Of a DNA stretch of 64,000 bases, positions 25,480-38,554 are shown in pieces. The notes beneath the pieces are model-generated. The model was not told the origin of the DNA, searched no databases, and saw only the letters and a program-made list of their open reading frames with translations. This DNA is from Epiperipatus broadwayi (lineage: Eukaryota > Onychophora > Udeonychophora > Euonychophora > Peripatidae), in contig JAQFVV010006215.1 of the NCBI GenBank assembly GCA_028023455.1, forward strand, positions 8,765,950 through 8,829,949. The letters run 5' to 3'. Both the position numbers and the translations under genes were made by a program. The first letter of the stretch is position 1; every line of letters starts with the position of its first letter.

Positions 25480-26600
25480 GGTATAATATAAGACATGGCC
25501 CTTACATCCCTCCAGTATCATTTACACACCTTTTTTTCTAATTCAAATCTAATAGTCAGTATAAAATGACCTTATCTACTAAATAGTACATTATTAAAAA
25601 TGAAGCACTATAATTGAGAAACCGTTATTTTTATATAATTTAAACCCCCAACTTAATCATACGATATATACATATTTGAATTATATTATAAAATGCATAT
25701 ATAACAACTAATCTTTATTAAAATTATCTTGTTAATTATGATGTAACTCCAATACCTTATAACAATACAAGAGAAATATGATTGGAATGAGTAAATGCAA
25801 GCAAGGAATGAAATTATTTTAAAGGAAACAGATAATAAATAAAAATTTTTATTGTTATTAACATATTATCTATAAATAATAATCACTAATAATGAAATAA
25901 ATAATGGACCTAAATCAAAATCACAAATTTAATATTCAAAGTCATCTAAAATTATTTTTATTAGAATATCCTCATTACAATAATAGGAAAATTAAAGTGA
26001 AAGGCTGATAGCCTCTCACATGCACTTTTAGAATGCCTATATGACAGCCAATCAGATGTAATGATGACTGTATAGAGAGCTCTTAAGTCTCAACACAAGA
26101 CATAGATATTATAAGAAAAAGGTGGTTCCACCTTTTTCTTTACTTAAATTTCTATATATAAGCCAGTCTGAAGCATTTGGACTTAAGATCATGAAGTTAT
26201 AAACATCTTCACATTTAATTATTAATGAATAATAGGAAAATATAAAAACCAATGAACTTCTCTGAATTCAGATCAAAATTTCTCATTGCTGAACAACCTG
26301 TGCAAATTTAAGCAGAGAATTCAAACTTGCACTTACAATAAAAATACCATTCACCATTAAAATAAAATAGTAATAGAAATAACTATTCGAAAATTCAAGA
26401 AAGTAATAAAAATCATATGAAGCTAAAACTAGCCAACGGAGGAACTCAAAAGTGAAATCTTCAAAATTAAATTTGAATTATTTGAATTTCCAAAATCTTT
26501 TTAATTTTTAAACCATAGATTGAACTAACTTTAATTGAGGATATCTAATAGTAAAAATATCACTATTATTTCAACCAAAATATTATAATATATATATAAC
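25480..26600 (+). repeat. Duplicated segment, copy B, 5-prime part
   Basis: Matches 20138-20930 in order and orientation, starting at ...cccttacatccctccagtat and ending in the same AT-rich run (tattataatatatata). A 235-bp insertion at 25993-26227 is not in copy A. Beyond 26600 the match stops and resumes at 31190. Confidence 0.7.
25993..26227. mobile_element. 235-bp insertion with 14-bp target duplication
   Basis: The 14-base string aataataggaaaat occurs at 25979-25992 and again at 26228-26241, but only once in copy A (near 20560). This marks a clean insertion. The insert has no poly-A tail and no TIR. It contains a perfect 13-bp hairpin with a two-base loop at 26113-26140 (aagaaaaaggtgg, tt, then the complement) and another small hairpin at its left end. 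A target duplication of this length suggests retroposition rather than a TA-targeting DNA transposon. The family is not recognised. Confidence 0.65.
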
Positions 26601-26879
26601 ATTTATTTATATATGTTACAAATATATTGGCATTTGGTAAAAGCTAAAAAAGTAAATTTCGATTTTTTTTTGATTAGTATAATTTTTGTTAAGAGCGTAC
26701 AATGAAAGTTAAATTATTCTTCGATATTTTTTTAATTAGTAATAACGTAATTGGAGAGAACAAAAAAGAATTCCAAAAGCAAGTAAAAAAATAAGCTAAA
26801 AGAAAAATATTTCTAGCTAATTAAACATGGCCGAAAACTTGATAAGAAAATAGAGACTTTAGTACATAAAATTTTAAAA

Positions 26880-27130
26880 AACTGTATAAGATTAGAAAGG
26901 CATGGTACGAGCATGCGCAGAAGCCCTAAAACTGGATATAAAAAGGAGGGATCCGGTTGAAGGAGGGTCTTGTTCGTTTTATTTCGCTAGTTGGTCTTGG
27001 ATAACATTTAATATGTCCAAGATCACTCGTCACCGAAGGAATTCGGCAATGTCGCAGTGAACCGGAGCTCCTGAAAACATCAGACCTAATGATGTACCCC
27101 AGGAAAAGCCTTCGTGACCAACTGGGAAAT
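26880..27130 (+). promoter_or_regulatory. Possible LTR promoter region
   Basis: Relatively GC-rich block: an agcatgcgcag motif, then ggatataaaaaggaggg (TATA-like), then a transcribed-leader-like stretch. A tcctggcgccca string 0.8 kb downstream, near 27770, resembles the tggcgcccnngtag string near the ends of the LTRs at 38985-41195 and 49378-51356. This suggests a diverged LTR, but I could not find both ends. Confidence 0.3.
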
Positions 27131-27942
27131 GGACCACAAGAACAAGCAAGAACCGAACGGCCGAGCTCATTATTACAGAAAACTATGCATAGTTCGCTAC
27201 AACATTCGTGAATTCACAAAGCTTACCGGTAAGTTAAGAATAATAACCCTGATTGTGACCAAGTTAAATAGTAAAAAAAAAAAAAAAAAACTACTCGTGA
27301 AAATATAGCTATAAAAGGAATCCCGATAGTGACTTTATATTTCTATATGAGAGACTCTTAATTAACCAAGAACTTTTTGCTTATTTTAAATGATATTGAT
27401 ATTTTCTATATATTTTCCACCTAAATTAAATGTGTTCTCTCCAAAGTATTAAACAATATTTAACCTAGAAATGTTTTATTTTGTTAGAATAAAAGAGATT
27501 ATACTTTTATCAACTTTTTTTTATTGTGCGTTATTAATAGAAGTTATTATTTTAGTTATTAGATTTATTTTAGTGAAATAGGATTTAAGTGTAAGTTACC
27601 TTTGCCAATATGTTTCAATACGCTAGGCTAACAATCGTAAAAAAAATATTAATTCTCATTACGGTAGAATTACCGTACAAAATAAAAATATTATAAAAGG
27701 ATCTTTTTATTTTTCTTTGTTTACAATTTGCGAGAGGTGCTGGCGGCATATTTCAGCGGATTCTTAGGAATCCTGGCGCCCATAGGAAATAAAATTAAAA
27801 GTTGATTTATGTCTATGGTACAAATTCGTAATCAATTAATAGGCCGGAGTCGATCAGGAAAAATAGCTGTGTTAAGAATAGAAATACAACTTTCTTTTTT
27901 TTCTTGATACAGTTTGATCAACTCACGCTCAAATATATATTT

Positions 27943-28017
27943 GGGGCGTATAGTGGTCTAGTAAAACGGAAAACGCTACAATGATAACAGTAGCCAGATT
28001 CAAACCCTGTTACAAGG
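27943..28017 (+). repeat. tRNA-like SINE head
   Basis: A box-A-like tagtggtctag (27951-27961) is followed 35 bp later by a box-B-like agattcaaaccct (27996-28008), with ggggcgt where an acceptor stem would start. The spacing fits an internal RNA polymerase III promoter derived from a Glu/Asp-type tRNA. The cloverleaf is not well paired, so this is a SINE head rather than a functional tRNA. Confidence 0.45.
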
Positions 28018-28103
28018 GAGTTACACAATATTCCCTAAATGCCTAGATCATCATGAGTCTAATAAATTGGATTCAGCATGCGAGTATAAAATATAAAGAA
28101 TTA

Positions 28104-29071
28104 CACCTAGGTCTCGTTTTACACAATAGATAGGTTCCTCAGAAAACATGTGCAGATGAAATCGTGCAAAAATAGACGTAACTTACCTTGAAAAAGAGGG
28201 GGATACAGACTGTGATTTTTCAAAATTCGCATAAAAGCAAAGCACCAACGTAAAATTTATTTTAAAATTTGTGCAAAAAAAAAAATAAGGAAATAAAATA
28301 TGACTAATAAAAAATTTTAAATTTGAAAAAAATTGATACAATACAAACTTTTTTTAACTATAATATTTAATTTTATTCAAAACAATATATTTTTATGCAT
28401 AATTTATAGTAATTTATATTTTTTTATACACGTTTTAATTATTATTGCTATTTGCCTGTAAACAGATTCATTTGCAAATTGATAAAAAATCAGTTTCTTC
28501 ACAAGATGAAATACAACTAGCGCCAACATCACTCTCATATTGTGTTAATTAATGGTTTTCTGGTGACAATGTAATTAGTAATTAATCTAACAACTAAAAA
28601 TTAAATTCTTATTTTTGTCTTTAATTTTCAATTTTATTTGTGCCCACTGCTATTACTCATCTTTTAAAAATTAACTTGTGGACACTAAATGATTAATAAT
28701 TAATTAAATGTTCTTTTTTAAAAAGCAAAAACAGAATGTGATTTAAAATGCAAAATTACCACGCACAATGTTTGAACAAATTTACATTATAATCTTGTAA
28801 AATTTAATATGTGTATACATAAAATGTGGAAATCATGATTTTAATTTCATTATTGCATAAAATCTTACTATTATAAAGCATTGAAAATATTGAAATTACT
28901 AAGTTGAAAGTTGAATTTTAGTAATGTGCTATTACTTTTAATATAATGTGAGTGCGTGAAATTTATTATTTAAAGTGATAGCACAATATCAGAGTTCAAC
29001 TTCCGGTGAAACACGAATCGCGTGACTTCAAAATCGTGTTAAATAAGTCTGCGTAAAAAGAGACCCAGGTG
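28104..29071. mobile_element. 968-bp non-autonomous DNA transposon
   Basis: Inverted termini: the left CACCTAGGTCTCGTTTTAC and the complement of the right end, CACCTGGGTCTCTTTTTAC, differ at two of 19 positions. TA flanks both sides (28102-28103 and 29072-29073), as expected for the Tc1/mariner/pogo superfamily. The interior is AT-rich and has no transposase, so it is a non-autonomous derivative. The TIR does not match the Tigger at 7806. Confidence 0.7.
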
Positions 29072-31146
29072 TATATGTCGAAGAGAGAAAGTTTGAAAGT
29101 TTTTTTATTTAAAAAAGAGAAAGAGAGACAGAGAGAAAGAGAAAGATATTTACAGTTATTTGTTTTAAAATAAATTCATAAAAATATGTTAATAAATTAT
29201 GGGAATGCAGTTATATGCAATTATATAAATTTTCTTCTTGTATTATTAATTTATTTGGAATGTATACTTTTCTGTTGTTTTATTGTATATCACATTTTAA
29301 TAAGAGTAACAAAAGAACTTTTATATGTATACCTGGAGGCAATTTTGTGTCTTTTGTTCGATTACTTAGCCACTCAAAATTTCCAAGGAATCTTAAGTAA
29401 ATATATGGCAGAAAAAGAAAAAAATGTTAAAAGCATGCCTAAGAAATAGAGATCAGCATACTGATAAACTATTTTGGGAAAGAAAAGGAATTGGAGAAAT
29501 TAAGGAGTTAAAAAAAAAAATCAGAACAAGCAAGAATGGTTTTTCGAACTGAAATAAAATATTAATATTTTTTGTTGCTAAATTGACTAATATGGCTATG
29601 CTCGTATTATAAAATGAAACATTAAAACAAATCCTTCAATCAACCATCAGGAGAGAAAAATGGATTTAGATATAGTAACTCAGACCATCGCTACAATTGG
29701 AATGCAGGAGTAGAACAATATGTGTAAGGCCACTATCCTAAGCTCCAAATATGTAGCTGGTAAGTATTTGTCCCGCCAAGAACCATAGGGACCTTATCGA
29801 TATGCCACTAAAACAATCCAGGAAGGAAGAAAATATCGAATTGGGTACACTAAGAGTGCCCTTAGTAAGCCATCATTATTTCTTAGATCCAAGTAATACC
29901 ACAAAATGGACGTTCATGCAAAACATTTGCTATTAGCAGAAAAATTTTGTTTTATTCTTCGACAGTAAAAGAATACATAAATTTCAGTTGGATCGTCAAA
30001 ATTAAGCTTATATGGAAATAAACTTATTCATATTAAAAATCCCAGGTACTTCAAGGTAACTATAACTAGTTTTATTATCTTAAAAGAACTGAAAATTGCC
30101 TATTGTTACTCTCCAAAGGTGCAGCCATTATGTAAAATTATATATTTTAATTTAAAACATATAAATGCATTCCTACACACGTGTTTAACTATATGTTCAT
30201 TTATATTTAATTAATTCCATTTTTGTCTTTTGTTATCATTGATATATAAATTATATATATGTTTTTCTTTCTCCATATTTTATTAGCCATATTAATAAAA
30301 TTGTATACTTACATTAAAACAAATTGTCTCTCATTAATGGACATATTTATCACTTATACTGGCCTAGTTCTCTTCCTGGAAGAATATCAGAATGAATGAA
30401 GTATGCTTTTTAGAATAGGAAATTATATTACATGTAATTCTGAATTCAAAACCAGAGACTTGTTAAAGAAATAGATCGTGTATAGAGGGAATAAATGTAT
30501 AGAAAGAGGAAGTTCAACGGTAGCTAATTTTGAATGACACGCGATCTAATTTAAGCAGTATAGAAAAGAAACCAGTACTAAAATATAAGTATAAATATAT
30601 GCATCTTAAGTTGAGAAGTATATAAAGCAGGGAAAGCTTGTTTCAACTACACAATTTTAGCCATTACCTCCATTCAGTCTGATGGGTATTGTTACCTCTC
30701 AACTCTGGGATTTGAGCTAGTTGAAAGGGCTGGGCCCTAATTAGCGATAATTTTAAGATCTCTTAAAAGGGAAATGTATAATTCTTATGGTACTAGTGAG
30801 ATTGGTGCTTGGGGTCAGTTTATTAATTGATGCTCATAAATATACTTTTTCCGAAGAAATTGTTGTTTGGCTTTTTAAATGAAATAATGGCCACTAGGTA
30901 GATTTTTTAAAATATTTTTTTAACATATATCCTGATATAGGATACATAGATTTTATTTCTTAAGATATATTTTAAGAAAGGGATTCATATTCGAACCCAA
31001 TATGGTGGGTAGTAGCCAAATTCTATCTGCAGGTATTATGGCAACTATACAGCCATAGTTTTGTGTTTACTACCCTACGTGGTCAACAGATTCAATTTTT
31101 TGATAGACAATTATATAAACAACAAAATTAATATTGAGGTTGCCTG

Positions 31147-31148
<2 letters not shown>

Positions 31149-31185
<37 letters not shown>
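31149..31185. repeat. (TA)n microsatellite
   Basis: About 18 TA dinucleotides at the right edge of the sequence inserted into segment B. Confidence 0.9.
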
Positions 31186-31187
<2 letters not shown>

Positions 31188-31189
31188 AT

Positions 31190-32562
31190 ACAAAACAACC
31201 ATGCATTGCTAATTGAAAATTCACATCAGGGAAAGAAAGTTAACACTCATGAAGCTATAATAGTCAGAACTGGGTTGAAATTGACCTAGCATTTAACATC
31301 CGTGCTATGAAACATCAAGTTTACCATTAATAAATGGATTAAACAACTCTATACTCCAAAGCAAAAGTTCCAAGGATGGAAAGTACAAATAACTTAATGG
31401 ATGTTCTAAAACTCTCACATTTTACTATCTATACCCAAAATGGATTAATGAGGATTATTAAAATGATTCACTATGACATTTTTCCTTATGAACTTTAAAA
31501 CTATATTTAGTTTGATATCATGACTTTTATTTAGTTCTATATTTTATATCAATGTTTATGTTCATATTTTTTTTTTAATATGGATACAAAATAGGGGAGA
31601 AGGAATAAGTTTTAACGTGTAACATAATCGGTATTGCCATTATTGTAAGTAAAATAAAATATAGACTACGATGAGAACTTGCTTGTTTACAAATCCAATC
31701 ACCATAAAAGGAAAGGTAAGATTATATATATATATATATGTTTGTTCATACTAATATTTTAGTTAAATGTTTTCAGTATACTTGACTAATTATTTCTATT
31801 ATAAATGGTCTTTTCTGTCTTTATTATAATTATATTATATAACAGAGGAATCTCATAACATCAGTATTACTGATATGAATTTAACCTATTAAATTAATGA
31901 AAATAAAACAAATTATAATTCCAATATAATGATGTAGCAAGCTAGAATGATTTAGACAATCCTAAGTATAACATACATTTTATTTATTTTAATATGGACA
32001 GCAAACATTCCTTATAGGGGATATGGGTTTGGAATAATAATTGAAATAAACTATAATCAAAGAGTAACCATAGATATTAAATTAAATATTTTATATTTTG
32101 TTATATAGTTTGTTATTAAAATGGTACTTATTGTATATAAGTGTTTAAACTAAAAACTCTCAGTGTATTTTTTTATAATCAATTTTCAATCATATCTTCT
32201 CACATACTTACATATATTTTTACACATTTACACATATTTTCATATATCCACATCTATCTTTACACACTTACACACGTTCATGCATATCCACATTTTAAGT
32301 GATATTAATATACCCTGAACTAGATACCTATATAGATTCTCCATGAGTTTAAAATATGGGAATAACAGAAATGAAGGATGGTAAGGACAAAGTGAGTGTA
32401 GGTATATAGTTTAATATTTATGTGATTATTAACCTCTCATCTCCCAGGAATGAAGTTAAAGTTATGTGGGTATATAGGCACATGGATCCAAGATAGACTT
32501 TCTTATTCATTGTGATGACTAAGCTAACCTATTATCATATCAGGTAAAATCCCATTCCATTA
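31190..32562 (+). repeat. Duplicated segment, copy B, 3-prime part
   Basis: Matches about 20930-22545 in order. The last 300 bp (from about 32280) are almost identical to copy A (about 22240-22540), while earlier parts are clearly diverged. At about 31725 copy B has (TA)n where copy A has the pyrimidine and poly-C tract. The match ends abruptly at the (CTAT)n tract. Confidence 0.75.
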
Positions 32563-32563
32563 T

Positions 32564-33000
<437 letters not shown>

Positions 33001-33020
33001 ATATATATATATATATATAT

Positions 33021-34570
33021 AAATAATTAAAATATGTGTTAATTTTATATAGATTTTAAATAATAATTGTTAACAATAAAAATGTGTTATAGTTTTATTA
33101 GAAAGATTATAATCAAATATAGATTAACAGCAATATTTATTAATCATTATTGTTTGTTCACAATTCTCTATAATCTAGATTACTCAATCCTTCTTTGAAA
33201 ATAGACCATAGTATACTTAACCAACAAAGATCAAATTAAATTCATATACACATAACAATGAACGGTCCTGAAAAAAAAAGTTTTTTAATATCTTAGTATT
33301 AATTAATATTTTAAACAAAATCAATTATGCATACAGTTTAGTGCAATTGGAATCTGAAGAGTTAAAGGCTTTTGGGGCGATTGTCAATAAAGAAAGTATT
33401 TAATAGATATTCAGTTTTGCCACCTAAATAAAACTGTTGCGTTCAATCTGCCATTTAAGTGCTAAATTCTACATGATATCTAGACAATTAGCCATATATG
33501 ATTTTTATGGAATGAACTATTTTTTAATAAGTATTTTTTAAAAGTATGGAATCATTCATCTTAAAATGTTTATGAACAGTGTTAATAATTAATTAAAACA
33601 TAACTGAAATAAATAAGAATTTCAAATATATTATATCTATATAATATTTAATAAAAACCATCATCTAAAATAATCTTTTCTTTTATTATCTGATTTTCTT
33701 TTAAATTTTCTTTTTTTAATATGAATTACATAATTTTACAAATTTTTCTATAAATTTCAATAATATTTTAAGATCATTATCAATAATTAATTATCTGAAA
33801 AATATAGAAATGTGATAAAAATGAAACAAATAAAATTTGTAAAATACAATATTATATAAATATATATTAACAAATAATATACTACTATGGTAAAAATAAT
33901 ATACTTATTGACTTTTCCATATATTTTCCTGTTTATTAATCTCATTTTATATTTATACTTTAGATGACTTACTTTCATATGTGTTTAATGAATTTTTTTC
34001 TCTCTTTTTTTTTTTTGTAAGAAATAATTACATTTTTTATAGTATTTTTTTTTATAATTAATTTACTGTATAATTTTTTTTATAGTAGAAGTAAATAATT
34101 TGATAAAATATGTATTTACAATTACATTACAAAAATTTAATTTATTTCAATTTTATCATAATTATATTTTATTTTTATGGTTTTCTTGATAATATATTTT
34201 TGCTAATTAATTAATAAAGGTGGTAATTTCCACGTTTCAATATTGTATAAGTGTGGAATATTTATTATCATTATCTATAAATAAATGTTAGTTAGTGATC
34301 TCAGTTGTTACTTTCTTTTTCTCTCTCTCTATATATTTTTTTAGAGGAATTTATTATTGTTATAGTGATAGAAGAGACTTTTTATAAGCCAATAAGTTTA
34401 TGAGTTCTAACAACTGAAATTTAGATTGTCGGATAGCTATTATGTATCATAAAATTAAAAAAAGCTTGTACTTTGCTTAGTTGAGTAATTGCTTGTTGGG
34501 ATAATGATTGGAGATGGTGAGCCCTTGATCTGTGGTAATTACTACATAGAAATATATATATATCTTAGAT
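33021..34570. other. AT-rich gene-free stretch
   Basis: Mostly A/T homopolymers and short repeats, with no gene recognised. Just upstream of the ORF at 34605 (about 34490-34550) the composition rises slightly, with a tggtgagccc string that could be a primer-binding site. That is speculative. Confidence 0.4.
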
Positions 34571-34604
34571 ATTTTTTTTGTATAATATTACAGTACTAGT
34601 AATA

Positions 34605-36239
34605 ATGGATAATAGTAATGAAATGCCAGTTAGTGGTGATTTTGATTTAAGAGAATTTATGGAAAAATTTAGAGCAGAATTAAAAGCAGATCTTAGAGCT
34701 GAGATAAAAACAAATTATGAGAGACTAGAGTCTAGATTAAATACCAATCATGAGAAACTAATGACTGCATTAACAAGCAACTCTGATGAATTTAAAGCTG
34801 GGTTGAAAACCAATTCTGATGATCTTTCTAGAGAATTAAAAGTTGCATCAAAAACTCTGGTAGATAATAATTTTATAAGATTAGCCACAAAAGTTGATGA
34901 AGAAATGGAAGAATATAAAAAACCCATAGATGTGACTAGTGAAAATATTAATGAAAATGAAGAGGGTGTTAAAATAGTTGATAAATCCTTAGAAATAAAA
35001 TTAAATTCACAAAAGCAATCAGAAGAAGTAGAATTAAGTTGTGAAAGATTAAAGGACACTGTTGAGAATTTAGAAATTGGGCAGTTAGGTTTTCAATGGT
35101 TAGACAATAGTACTCTAGAGTTAAGAGAAATAAAAATGCGTGATAATAAAATGAATGAAGGTGTTCAAACTTTAGAAGTTGAATTAAGTTCACCAGAAAA
35201 GATTAAAATTAACTCTCAAAAATTACTAGAAAGAACAGAATGTGTTTATCAAAGTCAATATAAAGAACAGTATCATAGTAATTTTGTGTGGTACAAAGAA
35301 AGCGTATTTTTAGATATATTACAATATAAATATTTGAGTGATAATTTGTACCATTGTTGCAATAGAAATGACTTATTTTACAAGTATCCCAGTAGGAGAA
35401 AGTTGGTAAGATATATCTTATTGAAATTTGAGAGAAATAAAAAGGTAAAGAAATCTAAAGAGAATTTTCTTTATGAAAATTGTAATAGAAGGATGAAAGT
35501 AGGCAAAGCAAAAGTTAAACTTAAAGTTGTAGAAGGAATGATAAATAATATTGATTTTCTTAGAAAGAAGATTGACAAGGAAAGAGATGTAGGGAAAGCA
35601 AAGGTAAAATTTAAAAGAATGTGTAAAAAGTTATTTGATCTGAATCTTGGTAGAATGATGATTGATGAGGAAAAAGAAATTGGCAAAGCCAAAATTAAAC
35701 TAAAAATAAGAAGTGAGAATGTGATTAATAAAGATTTTCTTCGAGAAAATATAGCTAAGGAAAGAGATTTAAATAAATCTAAAGTTAAACTGAAAAGAAT
35801 TAATATAGAATAGGATAATATTAATGGTGTAAAACAAAATGATTTTCAAGAGTTCTTTAATGTTGAAGTTGTATCATATCCATCTGATTTGCGATTTTTA
35901 AAGGATTATTTGGAAAATTTGAATGAATACCATTCAAGATTGCCCAGAGAATTGTTTTTAATTGAACGTAGAACAAGTGAAGTAAAATAAAGACTTGCTC
36001 AAGCCGATGATATTTATCACGATATTCAAATGAAAGATAATAGATTATCTGATAAAATAGCAACTGTTATTGATAAAGTTAAGAATTATGTTAGCGCTTA
36101 TGATCAAGTTACTATTTATGTAAAGGATATAGAGGCAGAATCTAAGGAGATCATAGCAAAATCTTTAGATGCTGATCCCAAAATTATTCTAAAGCGATTG
36201 AATTATAGTAAAACGTTATATAAAAATCTTGTAAATTAA
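34605..36239 (+). pseudogene. Coiled-coil protein with 30-residue repeats, two stops
   Basis: One reading frame of about 545 codons, interrupted only by TAG at 35811 and TAA near 35988. I take ATG at 34605 (MDNSNEMPVSGD) as the start; an upstream in-frame ATG at 34578 is possible. Residues up to about 200 are Lys/Glu/Asn-rich with heptad-like spacing (EKFRAELKADLRAEIKT), probably coiled coil. A Cys/Tyr/His-containing block lies at about 35260-35400. At 35499-35810 there are three and a half tandem 30-residue repeats beginning VGKAKVKLK, VGKAKVKFK, IGKAKIKLK and NKSKVKLK. The C-terminus after the stops is again helical. No family is recognised; a Gag-like protein of an LTR element is the best guess, but no pol gene or LTR is seen beside it. 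Confidence 0.55.
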
Positions 36240-38550
36240 ATCAAATTTCTTCATAGAATTCAACATACTGGAAATTCTTTTCAAGAAGAATTTAAAAGGC
36301 ACTTTTGATTTTTTTTTTTTTTTTTTAAAGAAAACTTGGACAAATATCTAGATGATCTGAAAGATAGATATAAATAAATGAATATGGTTATTAATAAGAA
36401 AAATAATATTCTTTAAACCATGTTAGTCCTTAGAAAGATTACAAATTTGAGAAGTTTTTCGATATCTCATAATTAATTAGTTATTTGCAAAGACATTTTT
36501 TTTTCGGTGGATTAGAGGGTATTGTAAATATCGATAAGTCTATCTATATTTTAAAAATTATCATTTGTTATAAAAAAAAAACCTCTTTGAGTTGATGTTT
36601 ATATATGAAGTATTATTATTGTTTATGGTTATTAGGTATAGTTATTGTTTGAAGTTATTATTTTATTTATATGTTGATGGTACATCGTTATGAATATTTA
36701 ATTATTATAAATAAATAAAGACATATAAATTGTTGATTATATAAAAAATTATTTTATTTGCAGTGATTATTAAAAAAATGCAATATTATTATTTATGTAT
36801 ATTTTTAAAGCTGTCAAATAAATTTTCAATTTAATATTTTTTATATATATGCTTGATATTTTATTTTTTTTTAATGTTAATTGTTTAAAATAAAACATGT
36901 GTAACAATGGTTTTCAAAACAGCATTTGCTAGCACGTGGAACAACAGCAACAACAACAAAAAGAAGCCATTATTATTAGGATAGTGATTAAAAAAACAAA
37001 AGGATAAAATTTTGTTGTACTTTGTTTCTTTGAAATTACCATTCTTCAGAATATTGGAATAAGATAGATTTCTATGGTAAATACATAAATCATGACAGGC
37101 TAATAGAGATATATCGCAGCCAAGAGGCTGCACCATTTCTTTCATTTATTCCAAGGCAGTTTAAAAAGAAAAACTAAGCAAATTTCAATACATGAATTTC
37201 ATCGCGTCTGAAGCCGAAATTTGACATAGCTATCTGGAATCTATAATGGTCAATCTAATAATAATCTGGAGGTAACTAGAATTAATATATTGGATTTAAC
37301 ATTTCAATTTATTTATTTACTTTTCAAGGAAAGAAATTTTAGAAGGATAAAAATATACATACATCCAAGAATTGACAATTTTCTCTAACGTGATAGTTTC
37401 TTCACTTTAACTAGAATGCATTCTAATATTAAACGGATAAAGAAATAAAACAATGGAATAAGTTGACTTTTGAAGGAAAACTAGACATGTGAACTTTGAA
37501 AGGTAGTCAATAATTTTATATGTATAAATGATATATAAATATATTTTTGAGATCGATATTTTTGTTTACTTTTATTTTTCATTATAAAAATATAACGTTT
37601 TATAAATATTCAATTCAAGCGTCTTGTTTTCTAACAGCAATAAACGTTTAACAGGTGTCAAAATTAACACTTAAGTAATTTAAAATCTTAAAGTATGGCT
37701 TATAAGTTTGGGTTGCATATGAGTTGTTATGTATATTTTAATAAGTAAATTTATATTCGCAAATTTTTATTATAAAAATTGTTTTATTATTAATTTATTT
37801 CCATTTTTTTTTTAACTTTATATAATGATTCTTATGCATACCAAAACAATAATTTATATATATTTGCTGTATATAATATTTTATTTATTTATTATTTTAA
37901 ATATCTGAAAAATATAAATATGGATTTGTATTTATATTAATACCTACTTGTTAAGCACAGATATGTCTTTATCTATTTAATATATATACTTATTGCAAGT
38001 ATATATGTATATTTATTATTTGGGTTTGTATTTAAAACATTGATATTACCTAAAATTAAACCCTAATATAAAAATAAAGGATGTACTATTTGTTTTATAA
38101 GTAATGCCTTTGTAATTTATTTGAAAGAGTATTAATATTTTATTCTTATTTTTCTTTTAATGCCAGAGTCATTATGAAATTAATTGAATTCACAATTTAA
38201 TAGAGGATAACTTCATATTTCACTTATTGTTTAGTCTTTAGGCCACTTACACATATTATTATTCATTGATATGTTTAGATATACATAAATTTACATAATA
38301 GATGTGTATATTGGATTTAATAGAATTCCCTTTGTTTCTGATATATATTTGATTAGTTAGTCATATCAACCTTGAAAATAAATTATAATGATAGATCTCA
38401 TTGCTCTGTATGATTTTAGATTTATTTCATGTATAGCTAGTTGGAAGGGCATATAAACAATTTATTTAAATATAACTGGGATAATTTTGTCTTTCTTCAT
38501 TTAAATTATACAATTTATTATATTAGGCTTTCTCAACAATTGGATTCATT
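36240..38550. other. AT-rich gene-free stretch
   Basis: No gene recognised. It contains a T run at 36308-36326 and many AT repeats. An 86-residue minus-strand frame at 36885-37145 has no motif. Confidence 0.5.
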
Positions 38551-38554
38551 TAGA

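Larger units (their letters stand above)
26601..31189. other. 4.6-kb composite insertion splitting segment B
   Basis: Defined by comparison: copy A runs straight across this junction at about 20920. The insert is flanked by AT dinucleotide runs on both sides, so a target duplication cannot be read. Inside are an LTR-like promoter region, a tRNA-like SINE head and a 968-bp DNA element (listed separately). The remainder (about 27135-27940 and 29075-31145) holds no recognisable gene. Short open frames at 29186-29449 overlap each other in two frames and look like chance. Confidence 0.5.

Noticed and set aside
29186-29449. 87-residue hydrophobic open frame
   Set aside because: Overlaps a second frame of similar length, has no motif or start context, and is AT-rich low complexity.
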